A DNA stretch of 64,000 nucleotides from PFJX01 sp964466195. Its GTDB lineage: Bacteria; Pseudomonadota; Gammaproteobacteria; Burkholderiales; Thiobacillaceae. The stretch spans positions 62,001 to 126,000 of the forward strand of contig CAYXMQ010000003.1 of assembly GCA_964466195.1 (NCBI GenBank), given 5' to 3'. The position numbers and the translations under genes are program-made. Of the stretch, positions 18,234 through 26,901 are shown in pieces (the stretch's first letter is position 1; every line of letters begins with the position of its first letter). Under the pieces are notes generated by a model. The model saw nothing but the letters and a program-made list of their open reading frames with translations. It was not told the origin of the DNA and did not search any database.

Positions 18234-18532
18234 GTTCGTGCCCTGGAGAAAGTATGTTCGCTGTTAAAAATAGCAATTTCCGCGCCAAGTTCCACCGCCA
18301 TTGCCGTTTTGCGGTGAAAACCCGCGATGGCAGCGAGAGTGCGGGCTATGCCCGGGCGAAGTAGGCCGACGAACTCGAGACGAGGTGTCCTATTTGTGTG
18401 CATTGCGGCGGGGTAAGTGTCTCAACCAACACTCAGGCAGGAATTGCGCGCTTTGTTTCCCAAGACAATGCCGATGCGCGTTTTTTTCTAGCCGGCCGCG
18501 CCAGACCCCGTCATTCCCCAGTCTTGGCATGG
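18234..18532. other. Intergenic stretch with no recognised feature
   Basis: About 300 bases between the NifX-like gene and the trpD2 promoter. I see no convincing coding frame, RNA gene or hairpin terminator. A run of seven T on the plus strand at 18481-18487 is preceded by GATGCGCG but no stable stem. Confidence 0.4.
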
Positions 18533-18561
18533 TTGACCAGCCTCGCCAGCCTCCCTATCCT
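18533..18561 (+). promoter_or_regulatory. Sigma-70 type promoter of the TrpD2-like/Rieske pair
   Basis: TTGACC at 18533-18538 and TATCCT at 18556-18561 are separated by 17 bases, close to consensus. The ribosome binding site AAGGAG and the ATG at 18587 follow, giving a short leader. Confidence 0.65.
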
Positions 18562-18586
18562 CGCGTAACAATTTAAGGAGTTGCTA

Positions 18587-19705
18587 ATGAACGTCCCTGT
18601 CACCCTCAGCCCGGATCTCGCCAAGACCATGCATTCCATCATCCAGCGCATCGCTACTGGACCGGAGTTATCGAAGGATATTTCGCTGGAAGAAGCCAAG
18701 CTGGGCATGCAGGCGATCCTGGAAAACGCGGTCGACCCGGTGCAGGCCGGGATATTCTTTATCGCGTTGCGCATGAAGCGCGAGAGCCACGATGAGTTCA
18801 AGGGCATCCTGGACGCGATCCTGAACGCCACCCAGCGTGTCACCGCCGAGGTGGACGAGGTGGTGGATATTGCCGATCCCTACGATGGCTACAACCGTTG
18901 CCTGCCGGCGGCGCCTTTTTTGGCGCCGCTGCTGGCCGAGTTGGGCGTGCCGGCGGTATGTCATGGACTGGAAGCGGTGGGGCCGAAGTACGGTGTCACC
19001 GCGCGCCATGTCATCCGCGCCGCCGGCGTGAATGTCGATTTATCGCCTGCGGAGGCCGCCGCGCGCTTGAGCGATCCCGCCCTTGGCTGGAGCTATGTCG
19101 ATCAGGCGCAGTTCTGCCCGACCCTGCACGATCTGATTCCGCTACGCAGCAAGATCATCAAGCGGCAGGCGGTGACCACCATCGAAACCCAGGCCAAGCC
19201 GATCATCGGACGCAAGAAAACGCATTTGGTCACCGGTTACGTGCACAAGCCTTACCCGCCGATCTACGCGATGCTGGCGCGCCATGCCGGTTTCGATTCG
19301 GCGTTGATCATTCGCGGCGTTGAAGGCGGCGTGATTCCGTCACTTCGCCAGACCGGCAAGGCGACGCGCTACGATCATCATGGCGAGGAATTCGAGTTCG
19401 ATCTGGATCCGACTGCGCTCGGTATCGAGCAGACGGCGCGCGCCGTGCCGTTGCCGGATGATCTGCCGAAAACCGAACGCGCCGATGAAGTCGCCATCGC
19501 CGTCGACATCCATGCCACTGCCGCGGCCGCGGCCAAAGCCGGTCTGGCGGCGCTGCGCGGCGAGAAGGGGGCGACTTACGACTCGCTGTTGCTGACCGCC
19601 AGCCTGATCGTGCATCACGTCGGCAAGGCGGCCTCCTTCAAGGCGGCCGGCGATCTGGTGCGCGCGGCGCTGGACTCCGGCCGTGCCGCGAGTCGTGTCA
19701 AATGA
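18587..19705 (+). CDS. ybiB: TrpD2/YbiB-type glycosyl transferase family 3 protein
   Basis: A 372-residue protein related to anthranilate phosphoribosyltransferase. The N-terminal helical domain (EEAKLGMQAILENAVDPVQAGIFFIALRMK) resembles the TrpD opening, and DPYDGYNRC, ELGVPAVCHGLEAVGPKYGVT and RGVEGG correspond to family loops. The TrpD substrate signatures GTGGD and KHGNR are replaced, as in the TrpD2/YbiB group, which binds nucleic acid rather than making tryptophan. ATG 18587 is preceded by AAGGAG; the TTG six bases earlier is less likely. A Rieske protein follows 13 bases downstream, probably co-transcribed. Confidence 0.82.
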   Translation: MNVPVTLSPDLAKTMHSIIQRIATGPELSKDISLEEAKLGMQAILENAVDPVQAGIFFIALRMKRESHDEFKGILDAILNATQRVTAEVDEVVDIADPYDGYNRCLPAAPFLAPLLAELGVPAVCHGLEAVGPKYGVTARHVIRAAGVNVDLSPAEAAARLSDPALGWSYVDQAQFCPTLHDLIPLRSKIIKRQAVTTIETQAKPIIGRKKTHLVTGYVHKPYPPIYAMLARHAGFDSALIIRGVEGGVIPSLRQTGKATRYDHHGEEFEFDLDPTALGIEQTARAVPLPDDLPKTERADEVAIAVDIHATAAAAAKAGLAALRGEKGATYDSLLLTASLIVHHVGKAASFKAAGDLVRAALDSGRAASRVK

Positions 19706-19718
19706 AGGGGGTGAAGTA

Positions 19719-20027
19719 ATGGCCTGGACTGCGGTAGCCAAAGAAGGCGAACTCGGCGTCGGCCAGATGAAGCGCATCGCCCCGGCGGGCAAGCCTTTGC
19801 TGCTGGTCAACGCCGAGGGCGGTTATTTCTGCGTCGATGAAATGTGCAGCCATGAGGACTTTTCGTTGTGGTTCGGCTGCGTCAATGGCCGCTCGATCAA
19901 ATGCTCGCTGCACGGCAGCTATTTCGATCTGGCCAGCGGCAAGCCGCTGAACGAACCGGCCGACTGCCCGTTGGCGACCTATCCCGCCAAGATGGAAGAC
20001 GGGCAGGTCTGGGTGGATGCCGGGTAG
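19719..20027 (+). CDS. Rieske [2Fe-2S] ferredoxin
   Basis: A 102-residue soluble Rieske protein. Both cluster-binding boxes are present: CSHEDF (C-x-H) and CSLHGS (C-x2-H), 17 residues apart, with the rest of the small beta fold (YFDLASGKPLNEPADCPLATY). It is the type that serves as ferredoxin for dioxygenases or as NirD-like electron carriers. No oxygenase is present in the window. GGGGGTGA before ATG 19719 serves as ribosome binding site. Likely an operon with the TrpD2-like gene; I do not know why they pair. Confidence 0.92.
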   Translation: MAWTAVAKEGELGVGQMKRIAPAGKPLLLVNAEGGYFCVDEMCSHEDFSLWFGCVNGRSIKCSLHGSYFDLASGKPLNEPADCPLATYPAKMEDGQVWVDAG

Positions 20028-20195
20028 GGCGGCATAGGCCCGCTAGCGCGCCCGCCCTTTCGCGGCGATCTGCTGTTTCACCTGCCGGAGACGGCCAGAT
20101 ACCGCCACTGGCGACGCGGGGCTAATCCGTTCCGGGCGGCGGCTGCAGGTCGGCAGGCGCAGTAATGGAATCGGGGGCTGTTGGCGGCCTTGCGG

Positions 20196-20400
20196 ATGGG
20201 CATCGATTCGAAGCTGTTGTTAGTGACCAATGTACAGGGCTTGTCGCCCACGGACATCGTCAAGCATGTCTAGTCGCTTGCCGACATTGTGCGTGGCTTC
20301 AAGGTGCTAAAAGCGGCAATTGAGATCGGCCCGGTATATCACCGGTCGCCTTAGCAAAGTCGGGCGCGCGCTTCGATTCGCTGCATTGCCTGGCAAGGGT
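20196..20400 (+). pseudogene. IS1634-type transposase C-terminal remnant with in-frame stops
   Basis: One frame reads MGIDSKLLLVTNVQGLSPTD, stop (20271-20273), SLADIVRGFKVLKAAIEIG, PVYHRSP, stop (20352-20354), then RARASIRCIA. This matches the conserved C-terminal region of IS1634-like DDE transposases, in which LLVTN is followed by a D-I-x-R-G-F-x-V-L-K-x-x-I-E-I helix (holding the catalytic glutamate) and the HRLP-RIRAH tail. Two internal stops and lack of an N-terminal part make it a relic. No terminal inverted repeats were found. It occupies most of the gap between the Rieske gene and the molybdoenzyme operon; 20028-20195 shows nothing else. Confidence 0.65.
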
Positions 20401-20402
20401 GA

Positions 20403-21440
20403 TTAGGCCATGACTTGATAAAGCCGCTGCTTCAGTTTGGCGTTGGCACACACCCAACACGATTGGGTATGGTTGGAAATCTCGGTTGGCGTGTGAAAGG
20501 CTATGCCGCAGCAAGGACAGCGTTGTGCGACCAGCGACAGAGCCCATTGTGTCGGTTCAGCCCAGGGTTGCAGCGTGACTGCATGATGCTCGCAAATATC
20601 CTGACAAAGGCCGCAACCGGTGCAGGCGCGATGGCGCAAACAATATGCCGGTGCTTCCGCATCGAATTGAATCGCAGCTTCCGGACACACCCGGACGCAG
20701 GCATGGCAGCCTACGCAGCGGCTAGCATTCAGATGAATCACCCAGGGCATCAGGGCGTCATCCCCATCAGGCAGGTATTCGCCGGGCGGTTTTTTCTGTT
20801 CCGCTTCCACTAAGGGCGAGGCGCCCAGAAGTGCCGCTGCGGGACGCTGTGACAGCGCGCGAAAAAAACCTCGCCGCGCATGTGTCTCGACTGCGACTGC
20901 GGTATTGATCAGCGCTGTCCAGGCCGCCAGCGTCACCTCGCGCAGCACGATGGGCCGCCGCCCGCGCTGACGCAGGGCGGCATTGAGATGCGCCAGCCGG
21001 GTGGACAGCTTCTCGCTCTGCCCGCGTGGACAGCGATTGCAATCGCCATGCGTCAGCAACCAGATGTTTTGGCCGGTGCGATAGGCACGCAACAGTTCGC
21101 CAAGGCCGATGGCGTGCAAACAAGCGATGTAGCCAGGCTCGCCGTGGCTAACGGCATCGCTGCCGGCGCGGTCGCAGGCGGCCAGCACGGCGTTCGTACC
21201 CGCCACCGGTCGAAGAGCAAATGAAAGGGGCAAGACGATGGCTTGCCGCGGACAGGCCGGCACACACAAGGCGCAGCCGTCACACAGGCCGCTATCAAAT
21301 TCAAGCGCTGCATCATCCAGATGCCAAGCACCGCGCGGGCATACGTCGACACAGGCGTGGCATGAAGCGGTCTCGATGGCGGCATGCACGCAGCGCGCAC
21401 CATCGAGTTCCGGCAGGCGGGCCTCCCCGGCAGCGGTCAT
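20403..21440 (-). CDS. Multi-cluster 4Fe-4S ferredoxin-type protein, last gene of the Mo-enzyme operon
   Basis: A 345-residue cytoplasmic-looking protein with at least four ferredoxin boxes: CHACVDVCPRGA and CDGCALCVPACP near the N-terminus, CVGCHACVRVCP and CTGCGLCQDIC near the C-terminus. Two further pairs, CPCCG and CWVC, at the very end look like a zinc or extra cluster knuckle. Between the halves is a 130-residue segment with CNRCPRGQ. The layout recalls NapF/accessory ferredoxins that help mature or feed electrons to periplasmic molybdoenzymes. The ATG at 21440 follows the cytochrome c stop by five bases; the open frame to 21530 runs back into that gene. Exact role unknown. Confidence 0.75.
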   Translation of the reverse strand: MTAAGEARLPELDGARCVHAAIETASCHACVDVCPRGAWHLDDAALEFDSGLCDGCALCVPACPRQAIVLPLSFALRPVAGTNAVLAACDRAGSDAVSHGEPGYIACLHAIGLGELLRAYRTGQNIWLLTHGDCNRCPRGQSEKLSTRLAHLNAALRQRGRRPIVLREVTLAAWTALINTAVAVETHARRGFFRALSQRPAAALLGASPLVEAEQKKPPGEYLPDGDDALMPWVIHLNASRCVGCHACVRVCPEAAIQFDAEAPAYCLRHRACTGCGLCQDICEHHAVTLQPWAEPTQWALSLVAQRCPCCGIAFHTPTEISNHTQSCWVCANAKLKQRLYQVMA

Positions 21441-21445
21441 GCCAT

Positions 21446-21760
21446 TTACTGCGCCAGAATCCAGGCCACCACTTTTTTCAGGTCGGCGTCGCTGATCTTG
21501 GTTTGAGGGGGCATGGGGATTGCTCCCCAAACGCCCTTATTGCCGGCCCGGACTTGGCGCGACAACTTGTCGGCGGCAGCGGCATCGCCTTTGTATTTGT
21601 TGGCGATGCTCTTGAAGGCCGGGCCGACCACTTTCTTGTCCAGCGCATGGCAGGCCATGCAGCCGTTGGTTATGGCAGTGGCCTCGTCGGCGGCAGCCTG
21701 GCCGGCGGTAAGAAGGAGGACGAGAGCCAAAGTGATGGGAACGAAGCGGGTTGCATTCAT
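21446..21760 (-). CDS. Small class I cytochrome c (c551/c555-like)
   Basis: A 104-residue periplasmic monohaem cytochrome. A signal peptide (residues 1-25, ending AAADE) precedes CMACH, the c-haem attachment site, and the axial methionine lies in GAIPMPPQTKIS, as in cytochrome c551/c552 proteins. The C-terminal helix DLKKVVAWILAQ is typical. AAGGAG lies upstream of the ATG. Placed between the TorD-like and ferredoxin genes, it is a likely electron shuttle to the molybdoenzyme. Confidence 0.95.
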   Translation of the reverse strand: MNATRFVPITLALVLLLTAGQAAADEATAITNGCMACHALDKKVVGPAFKSIANKYKGDAAAADKLSRQVRAGNKGVWGAIPMPPQTKISDADLKKVVAWILAQ

Positions 21761-21805
21761 GCTGTGCTCCTTGAGGATGCGGGGCTGAAAAATGCTGAAA
21801 ACCGG

Positions 21806-22555
21806 TTACCAGGATGGCGACATACCGGGAGAAAAGGTGACCGGAGCCGTTTCTGCGACCTGTCGCGGCCGCATGCCCGCTTCCACTGCATCGACGCTGG
21901 GACGCGGTTCGCCCAGCAGTTCGGCCAGTAGGTCGCGCAGCTCGTCGCAATACGCTGCCGTCAACCGAGCGGCGCCGGCATAGAACGGGGTCGCGCAACG
22001 GGCGGCCACGCGCTTGCCAAACAGGGGTAGCCAGCGCAACAGGTGGGTGTCCAGAAAGCGCGCGGCCTCCGGCAGGGCTAGGGGATGGCTATCCCGGAAC
22101 AAGGCGGCGAGAAACTGGAGTTCCAATACCAGGTGGTCGTCGGGCCGCGTGCGCCAGTTGGCGGCGACCAGATTGAACAGCTTGTAAAACTCGCGCACCT
22201 GGAACATGGGCGCCTGCATCGCCAGGTTCTCCTGGTCCAGCCATACCGACTCGCAGGGGGACGCGTGATAGGCGTAGGTCAGGTAGATCGCGGCGTAGTC
22301 GGCCGCCAGTTCGTCTCGCACCGCTTCCGACAGAGGCGCGGACAGTTCCGCCAAGGCCACGCTCATCAAGGCCAGCGCCCGCATTCCTTCATCGCCGAAC
22401 AGACGCAGGCCGATGCGGTCGGGAAAACCAGCCCGGGCCAAATCGCCCAGCAAGGCGTCGTCCAGTTCCGCGTGATGCAGCGTCGACAGCATAGCCAAGT
22501 CCTGGGCCACCGTTTCGCGGAACAGTGCCAGGGTTTCGTCTTTCGCATTGTTCAT
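21806..22555 (-). CDS. TorD/DmsD-family molybdoenzyme chaperone
   Basis: A 249-residue all-helical chaperone of the TorD/NarJ/DmsD superfamily, which binds the Tat signal of a partner molybdoenzyme and helps cofactor loading before export. Family features: LAADYAAIYLTYAYHASPCESVWL (matching the Y-x-x-L/F...P-x-E-S-x-x pattern) and DHLVLELQFLAALF for the E-L-x-F-M-x-x-L helix. AGGAGG lies upstream of the ATG. The genes for its presumed clients, the Fe-S and Mo subunits, lie directly upstream. The C-terminal 30 residues (PRPSVDAVEAG onward) are not family-typical. Confidence 0.88.
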   Translation of the reverse strand: MNNAKDETLALFRETVAQDLAMLSTLHHAELDDALLGDLARAGFPDRIGLRLFGDEGMRALALMSVALAELSAPLSEAVRDELAADYAAIYLTYAYHASPCESVWLDQENLAMQAPMFQVREFYKLFNLVAANWRTRPDDHLVLELQFLAALFRDSHPLALPEAARFLDTHLLRWLPLFGKRVAARCATPFYAGAARLTAAYCDELRDLLAELLGEPRPSVDAVEAGMRPRQVAETAPVTFSPGMSPSW

Positions 22556-22595
22556 GTCGTGTCTCCTCCTGTCTCGGATTAGTCGGCTGCCAAAC

Positions 22596-23276
22596 TCATT
22601 CCACCTTGGCTTTGCTGTGGGGAATGAAGGCGATGGACGGCCTGGTCAGTTCCGGGTCAGCCAGGTTCTTCACCGTGCGCACCGCTTTTTCGTTCTTGCC
22701 CATGGCCTTGGTGGCCCATTCGCCGGTTAGCAATTTGTCGATCGGGCCGATGTCCAGCACCCGCATCATGCAGGCCATCACGCAATAGGGTTTACGCCCG
22801 GCGTCGATCTCATCGATGCACATATTGCATTTGGCAACGATGTTCTGCTCCGGGATGAACTGCGGCGCACCGTAAGGACACGCTGCCTCGCAGCGGCGGC
22901 AGCCGATGCACAGCGTCGAGTCGATATCGACGATGCCGTCCTTCTTGCGTTTGAAGATCGCGCCGGTCGGGCAGGTCGGCAGACAGGCCGGTTCGGCGCA
23001 GTGATTGCACGACATGTTCAACTTGAAGGCATAGACCTCCGGGAAAGTGCCGCCCTCCACATACATCACGCGGCGGAAGCGCGGACCGGGCGCCAGGCCA
23101 TTCTTGTCCTTGCAGGCAATCTCGCAGGCGCGGCAGCCAATGCAATCGACGTTGTGGTGAACAAAACCCAACTGCATATCCGGCACGACGGGGGTATAGA
23201 CCGCTTTCTTGCGGCGTTTCACTGCCGCCTTGATCTGCTCCAGGTCTTTGCCATGAACTGCTTTTTCATCAGCCAT
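22596..23276 (-). CDS. Four-cluster [4Fe-4S] electron-transfer subunit (DmsB/PhsB-like)
   Basis: A 226-residue beta subunit of the DMSO reductase family. Four cysteine groups are visible in order: CIGCRACEIAC; CNHCAEPACLPTCPTGA; CIGCRRCEAACPYGAP; and CNMCIDEIDAGRKPYCVMAC. They would hold four [4Fe-4S] clusters linking the Mo subunit to the cytochromes. There is no signal peptide, so it is expected to be carried across the membrane with the Tat-exported alpha subunit. The start has AGGGGG upstream and lies 15 bases after the alpha subunit's stop. Confidence 0.92.
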   Translation of the reverse strand: MADEKAVHGKDLEQIKAAVKRRKKAVYTPVVPDMQLGFVHHNVDCIGCRACEIACKDKNGLAPGPRFRRVMYVEGGTFPEVYAFKLNMSCNHCAEPACLPTCPTGAIFKRKKDGIVDIDSTLCIGCRRCEAACPYGAPQFIPEQNIVAKCNMCIDEIDAGRKPYCVMACMMRVLDIGPIDKLLTGEWATKAMGKNEKAVRTVKNLADPELTRPSIAFIPHSKAKVE

Positions 23277-23291
23277 TTTTCATGCCCCCTT

Positions 23292-25874
23292 TCAGTAATC
23301 GCGGCGAAACACGTGGGAACGCGACGTGGACGTGGTGTCCCAGCCCGGGCGATGCTCCAGTTCGGTCTTCTTGATGTTGACCAGGGCGTTGTTGTAGGAA
23401 AAAGCGCCGGCCGGACTGGGTTCGTCCAGGGTCAGGAAATCCGGGTTGCCGCCTCGATCGACGCCGTATTCATCCAGGTCCATCCAGGCACCCTCGTAGA
23501 TCACCAGCACGCCTGGCATCAGGCGCTCGGTGACATAGGCCGGCACCACCACCTTGCCGCGCTGGTTCCACACTTCGACGGTATCGCCGGTCTTGATCCC
23601 CAGCCGTTTCGCGTCGCTAGCGTTGATCGTGCATTCCTGCTCGAACGCCTCCTTCAGCCAGGTGCAGTTGGCGAAGATGGAATGCGTGCGATGGCGCGGG
23701 TGCGGCGAAATCAGGTGGAACGGATGTTCTTGGGTCTTCGGACTGTTGAGGTATTCATTTGGCTCGATCCATTTCGGAATGGACGGAATGTGCGCGCCGT
23801 ACTTGGTCTTTTTCCAGTCGTGGATGCTGGCCAGTTCGGAGCTGAGGATCTCGATCCTGCCGGACGGTGTAGCGAACGGCTTGCCCTGCTCGATCTGGTC
23901 GCGGAAGGCGACGTGCGGCTTGTCCAGCTTGAACTTGTAGACGCCATGCATCTTGAAGTCTTCCCAGCTCATGCTGACATGCTGGTGGGCCATCACCTTG
24001 TGCTCCCACCATTCGCGCAGATAGGCCTCGTCCACCGCATCGTCGTTGTCGAAATAGTCGCGGTTGGCCTTGGGGTTGTAGGCGCGGCCGAAGGTCTCGC
24101 CGCCGATGCGCCAGGCCAGCTCGGTGAAGATCTGGAAGTCGGTCTTCGACTCGCCCAGAGGCTGGATGGTCTTCGGCCGGTGGATGTAGTAATGCCCCTT
24201 GTACCAAGGCAGCGCCACATCGTGCCGCTCGAAATGGGTCGCTACCGGCAGCAGAATGTCCGCCCACAGGCCGGATGGCGTGATGGTGGAATCCATGCAC
24301 ACCACCAGTTCCAGCTTGCGGATCGCGGCGATTTCCTTGTTGATGTTGGTGAGCTGGTTGAACCAGTCTGAGCCCTGCCAGAAGAGGCCCTTGATGTTGG
24401 GAATCTGCCCGTCGGTATGATCCTGGCGCGGCCAACAGCCGATTTCCTCGCGCTTGACGTTGGGGTAGTTCAGCACGCAATGCGCCCAGCGGTCGCTCTT
24501 GATCGAGGCGAACCAGACGTTGGCGTACTGATCATAGGGATAGGCCACCGCCTCCGCGTGCCACGCCTTGCCCACGCCTTCGGCGCAGCCGCCGAGGATG
24601 CCGATGTTGCCGGTCATTGCCTGGAGCGCCGCGGCCATGCGGCTGTACTGCTCGCCATACTCGGCCCGGCCCGGCGCCCAGGACGCTTTCAACGCCGCCG
24701 GCTTGGTGGTGGCGTACAGGTGCGCCAGCTTGACGATGTCCGCCGCCGGCACGCTGCAGATCGCGGCAGCCCATTCTGGCGTCTTCGCCACGCCGTCGTA
24801 CTTGCCTAGGATGTAATCCTTGAAGTTCTCGCCGCCATTGGGCGACTGCGCCGCCCAGGCCGGCATGGTGCCGGCGTCCATGCCCTGGCAGAACCTGTCG
24901 ATGAAGCCCTGATCCTGCAGGTTATTGCTGAAGATGTAGTGCGCCATGCCGGCCATCATCGCGGCATCGGTATTCGGCTTGATCGGAATCCACCAGGCGT
25001 CGTAGGCCGCCGCCGAATCGGTGAATTGCGGGTCGATCACCACGAACTTGCAGCCATTCTGCTTGGCCAGACGCATGTAGTAGAACGTGTTGCCGCCGTG
25101 GAAGGTGTAGGCAGGATTCCAGCCCCACATGATCACCAGCTTGGAATGGGCGAAGGCGTCGTCCTCGTTGCCGTCCTCGATGGTGCCGAAGGTCCAGCGC
25201 GAGCTGGTGGTGGTCGCTTGGTAGGACGGTACCGACCAGGAATTGGTGCGGCAGCCGAACATGCCCATGAAGCGCCCGAGCAGCCCCTCGATCTGATCCG
25301 ACTTGTGCAGCACGCCATAGGAAGCGCCGGCATAGGACTGGTCGAGCAAGGCGGTGGGGCCGTATTTATCCTTGATTTCAATCATCTTGCTGGCGACATA
25401 GTTCAGCGCCTCATCCCAGGTGATGCGCTTGAACTTGCCCTCGCCGCGCTTGCCCACCCGCATCATCGGGTAAAGCAGGCGCTCGGCGGAGTAGATGCGT
25501 TGGCGATAGGAACGGCCGCGCAGGCAGGCGCGCAGTTGCGGTTCCTCGAACGTGTCCTTGCCTAACGCACCGCCCTGCTGATAACGCCCGTCATCGGTGG
25601 ACAGGCGCACGATCACGTCGCCCTTCTTGTGCGCCACCAGCATGTGGCGTGAGCCGCAGTTATGGGCGCAGGAGGTGACTACAGTGGTCAGCTGGTCGTC
25701 CTTCGGGTAGGGCTCGTAAGCGAAAGCTTTCGCTTCCGGCACCGTGCCCAAGTCGATCAGCCCGCCGGTAGCCAACGCCCCGACGCCCGCCGCCGTGGTC
25801 TTGAGAAAATCCCGCCGGCCCGGATTCAGGCGTTCGCTGAGCAGGTTCAAGTCGAATTCAAATCTGGCTGACAT
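23292..25874 (-). CDS. Tat-exported molybdopterin oxidoreductase of the DMSO reductase family, altered FS0 ligands
   Basis: An 860-residue catalytic subunit. RRDFLKTTAAGVGALATGG at residues 20-38 is a Tat signal. The FS0 cluster motif reads Cys69-x3-Cys73-x3-His77-x39-Cys117 (TSCAHNCGSRHMLV, later LRACLRGRS); DmsA-type enzymes have cysteine at the His77 position. RVGKRGEGKFKRITWDEA is typical of the DmsA branch. The Mo-ligand region is near residues 207-222 (FGCRTNSWSVPSYQATT), where a serine is likely. The dinucleotide-binding domain is at the C-terminus (TGDTVEVWNQRGKVVVPA). ATG 25874 follows AAGGGA and overlaps the pentahaem gene's end by 17 bases; the longer frame to 26204 is not used. 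Substrate cannot be deduced; an oxyanion or S-/N-oxide reductase role is inference. Confidence 0.9.
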   Translation of the reverse strand: MSARFEFDLNLLSERLNPGRRDFLKTTAAGVGALATGGLIDLGTVPEAKAFAYEPYPKDDQLTTVVTSCAHNCGSRHMLVAHKKGDVIVRLSTDDGRYQQGGALGKDTFEEPQLRACLRGRSYRQRIYSAERLLYPMMRVGKRGEGKFKRITWDEALNYVASKMIEIKDKYGPTALLDQSYAGASYGVLHKSDQIEGLLGRFMGMFGCRTNSWSVPSYQATTTSSRWTFGTIEDGNEDDAFAHSKLVIMWGWNPAYTFHGGNTFYYMRLAKQNGCKFVVIDPQFTDSAAAYDAWWIPIKPNTDAAMMAGMAHYIFSNNLQDQGFIDRFCQGMDAGTMPAWAAQSPNGGENFKDYILGKYDGVAKTPEWAAAICSVPAADIVKLAHLYATTKPAALKASWAPGRAEYGEQYSRMAAALQAMTGNIGILGGCAEGVGKAWHAEAVAYPYDQYANVWFASIKSDRWAHCVLNYPNVKREEIGCWPRQDHTDGQIPNIKGLFWQGSDWFNQLTNINKEIAAIRKLELVVCMDSTITPSGLWADILLPVATHFERHDVALPWYKGHYYIHRPKTIQPLGESKTDFQIFTELAWRIGGETFGRAYNPKANRDYFDNDDAVDEAYLREWWEHKVMAHQHVSMSWEDFKMHGVYKFKLDKPHVAFRDQIEQGKPFATPSGRIEILSSELASIHDWKKTKYGAHIPSIPKWIEPNEYLNSPKTQEHPFHLISPHPRHRTHSIFANCTWLKEAFEQECTINASDAKRLGIKTGDTVEVWNQRGKVVVPAYVTERLMPGVLVIYEGAWMDLDEYGVDRGGNPDFLTLDEPSPAGAFSYNNALVNIKKTELEHRPGWDTTSTSRSHVFRRDY

Positions 25875-26823
25875 AGTGGCTTCCCTTGTAGATCTGGATG
25901 CGGACAAAACTACTGTTGCTCGTTTTGCGGGCAACAGCGGGACGGGATCTAGGCTTGGTCTTCCTGCTACTGGTTTTCGCAGCGGGCGCAGGGGTTGCCG
26001 CCGCCGGTTCGACTGAAGGCGAAATCCACTCCTCCAGCAGGAAACGGGGTTCCGAACGGGTAGGCCGCTGCTTGGCCCACTCCGGCACGTCCTTGTCCAT
26101 GCCGTCCCAGGCATGGCGCGGGTAGGGGAAGGGAATGCGATACCAGGCGCGACCACCATGGCAGCCATAGCAGTTATCGGCGGATTCGCGCCCTGCCGCT
26201 TCAATGGCGCGGGCTTTGAGGAAATTCACGTTGTGCCGGCTGGTGCGGATGCCGTCGTGGCATATCAGGCAGTTGTTGCCGAAGGACTCGCCGTGCTGCG
26301 CCCAGGGACCTGGCAGGCCCATCACCTCGTAATTGAACTGGCCGTGGCACATCAGGCAGGTTTTGGGATCGACCTGTTTGCGCAGGGCGTATCCAGTGGC
26401 CTGCGTCGTGGCCGAAGTCCCAGGCGCCTCGTCGCGCGGGTCGTGGCCCTGGTGGCAGGTATTGCAGCGCAGATTCATCAATTTCTTGGCCGACTCGCCG
26501 ACCAGATGGCGGCGATGGAAGGTGTCTTGATTGCCGCTGTAAACATCCAGGGTCTGATACCAGGCGATGGCAGTATCCGCCCTTACTCCGGCAGGCGACC
26601 AGGCGCGCACGCTGGGTTTCAGCACTTCGGCATGGCAGACCAGGCATTCCTTGTCATCCGCCAGTTCGATGGCGGGTTTGAAATGCAATGGATTCCAGCG
26701 TGCGGCGGCATGGCCCGTGGGCTCGCCAGCGGCAAAAGCCAACACGGCAATAAGTAACAGCATCAGGCCGAGGCCTATGCACACGATGCCTTTGCAACAT
26801 TTTTCATCGAATGGCTGTGACAT
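25858..26823 (-). CDS. Membrane-anchored pentahaem cytochrome c
   Basis: A 321-residue cytochrome with one N-terminal membrane helix (residues about 14-33, GIGLGL-type run) and five CxxCH haem sites: Cys60 (CLVCH), Cys120 (CNTCH), Cys156 (CLMCH), Cys185 (CLICH) and Cys218 (CYGCH). Additional histidines could be distal ligands (HRRH, HQGH, SRHN). It is not a NapC/NirT protein by spacing, which needs four haems in about 160 residues. After residue 240 the tail is rich in Pro, Ala, Lys and Arg. GGGGAGAAAG precedes ATG 26823. With no DmsC/NrfD subunit in the operon it is the best candidate to take electrons from the quinone pool. Confidence 0.88.
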   Translation of the reverse strand: MSQPFDEKCCKGIVCIGLGLMLLLIAVLAFAAGEPTGHAAARWNPLHFKPAIELADDKECLVCHAEVLKPSVRAWSPAGVRADTAIAWYQTLDVYSGNQDTFHRRHLVGESAKKLMNLRCNTCHQGHDPRDEAPGTSATTQATGYALRKQVDPKTCLMCHGQFNYEVMGLPGPWAQHGESFGNNCLICHDGIRTSRHNVNFLKARAIEAAGRESADNCYGCHGGRAWYRIPFPYPRHAWDGMDKDVPEWAKQRPTRSEPRFLLEEWISPSVEPAAATPAPAAKTSSRKTKPRSRPAVARKTSNSSFVRIQIYKGSHYVSQI

Positions 26824-26901
26824 ATCTTTCTCCCCAGCCTATCCAGGCCTGGATCTCACAAGGTGGCGGCGAACACGACCATGTCCGCCGCCCGGAAACC
26901 G

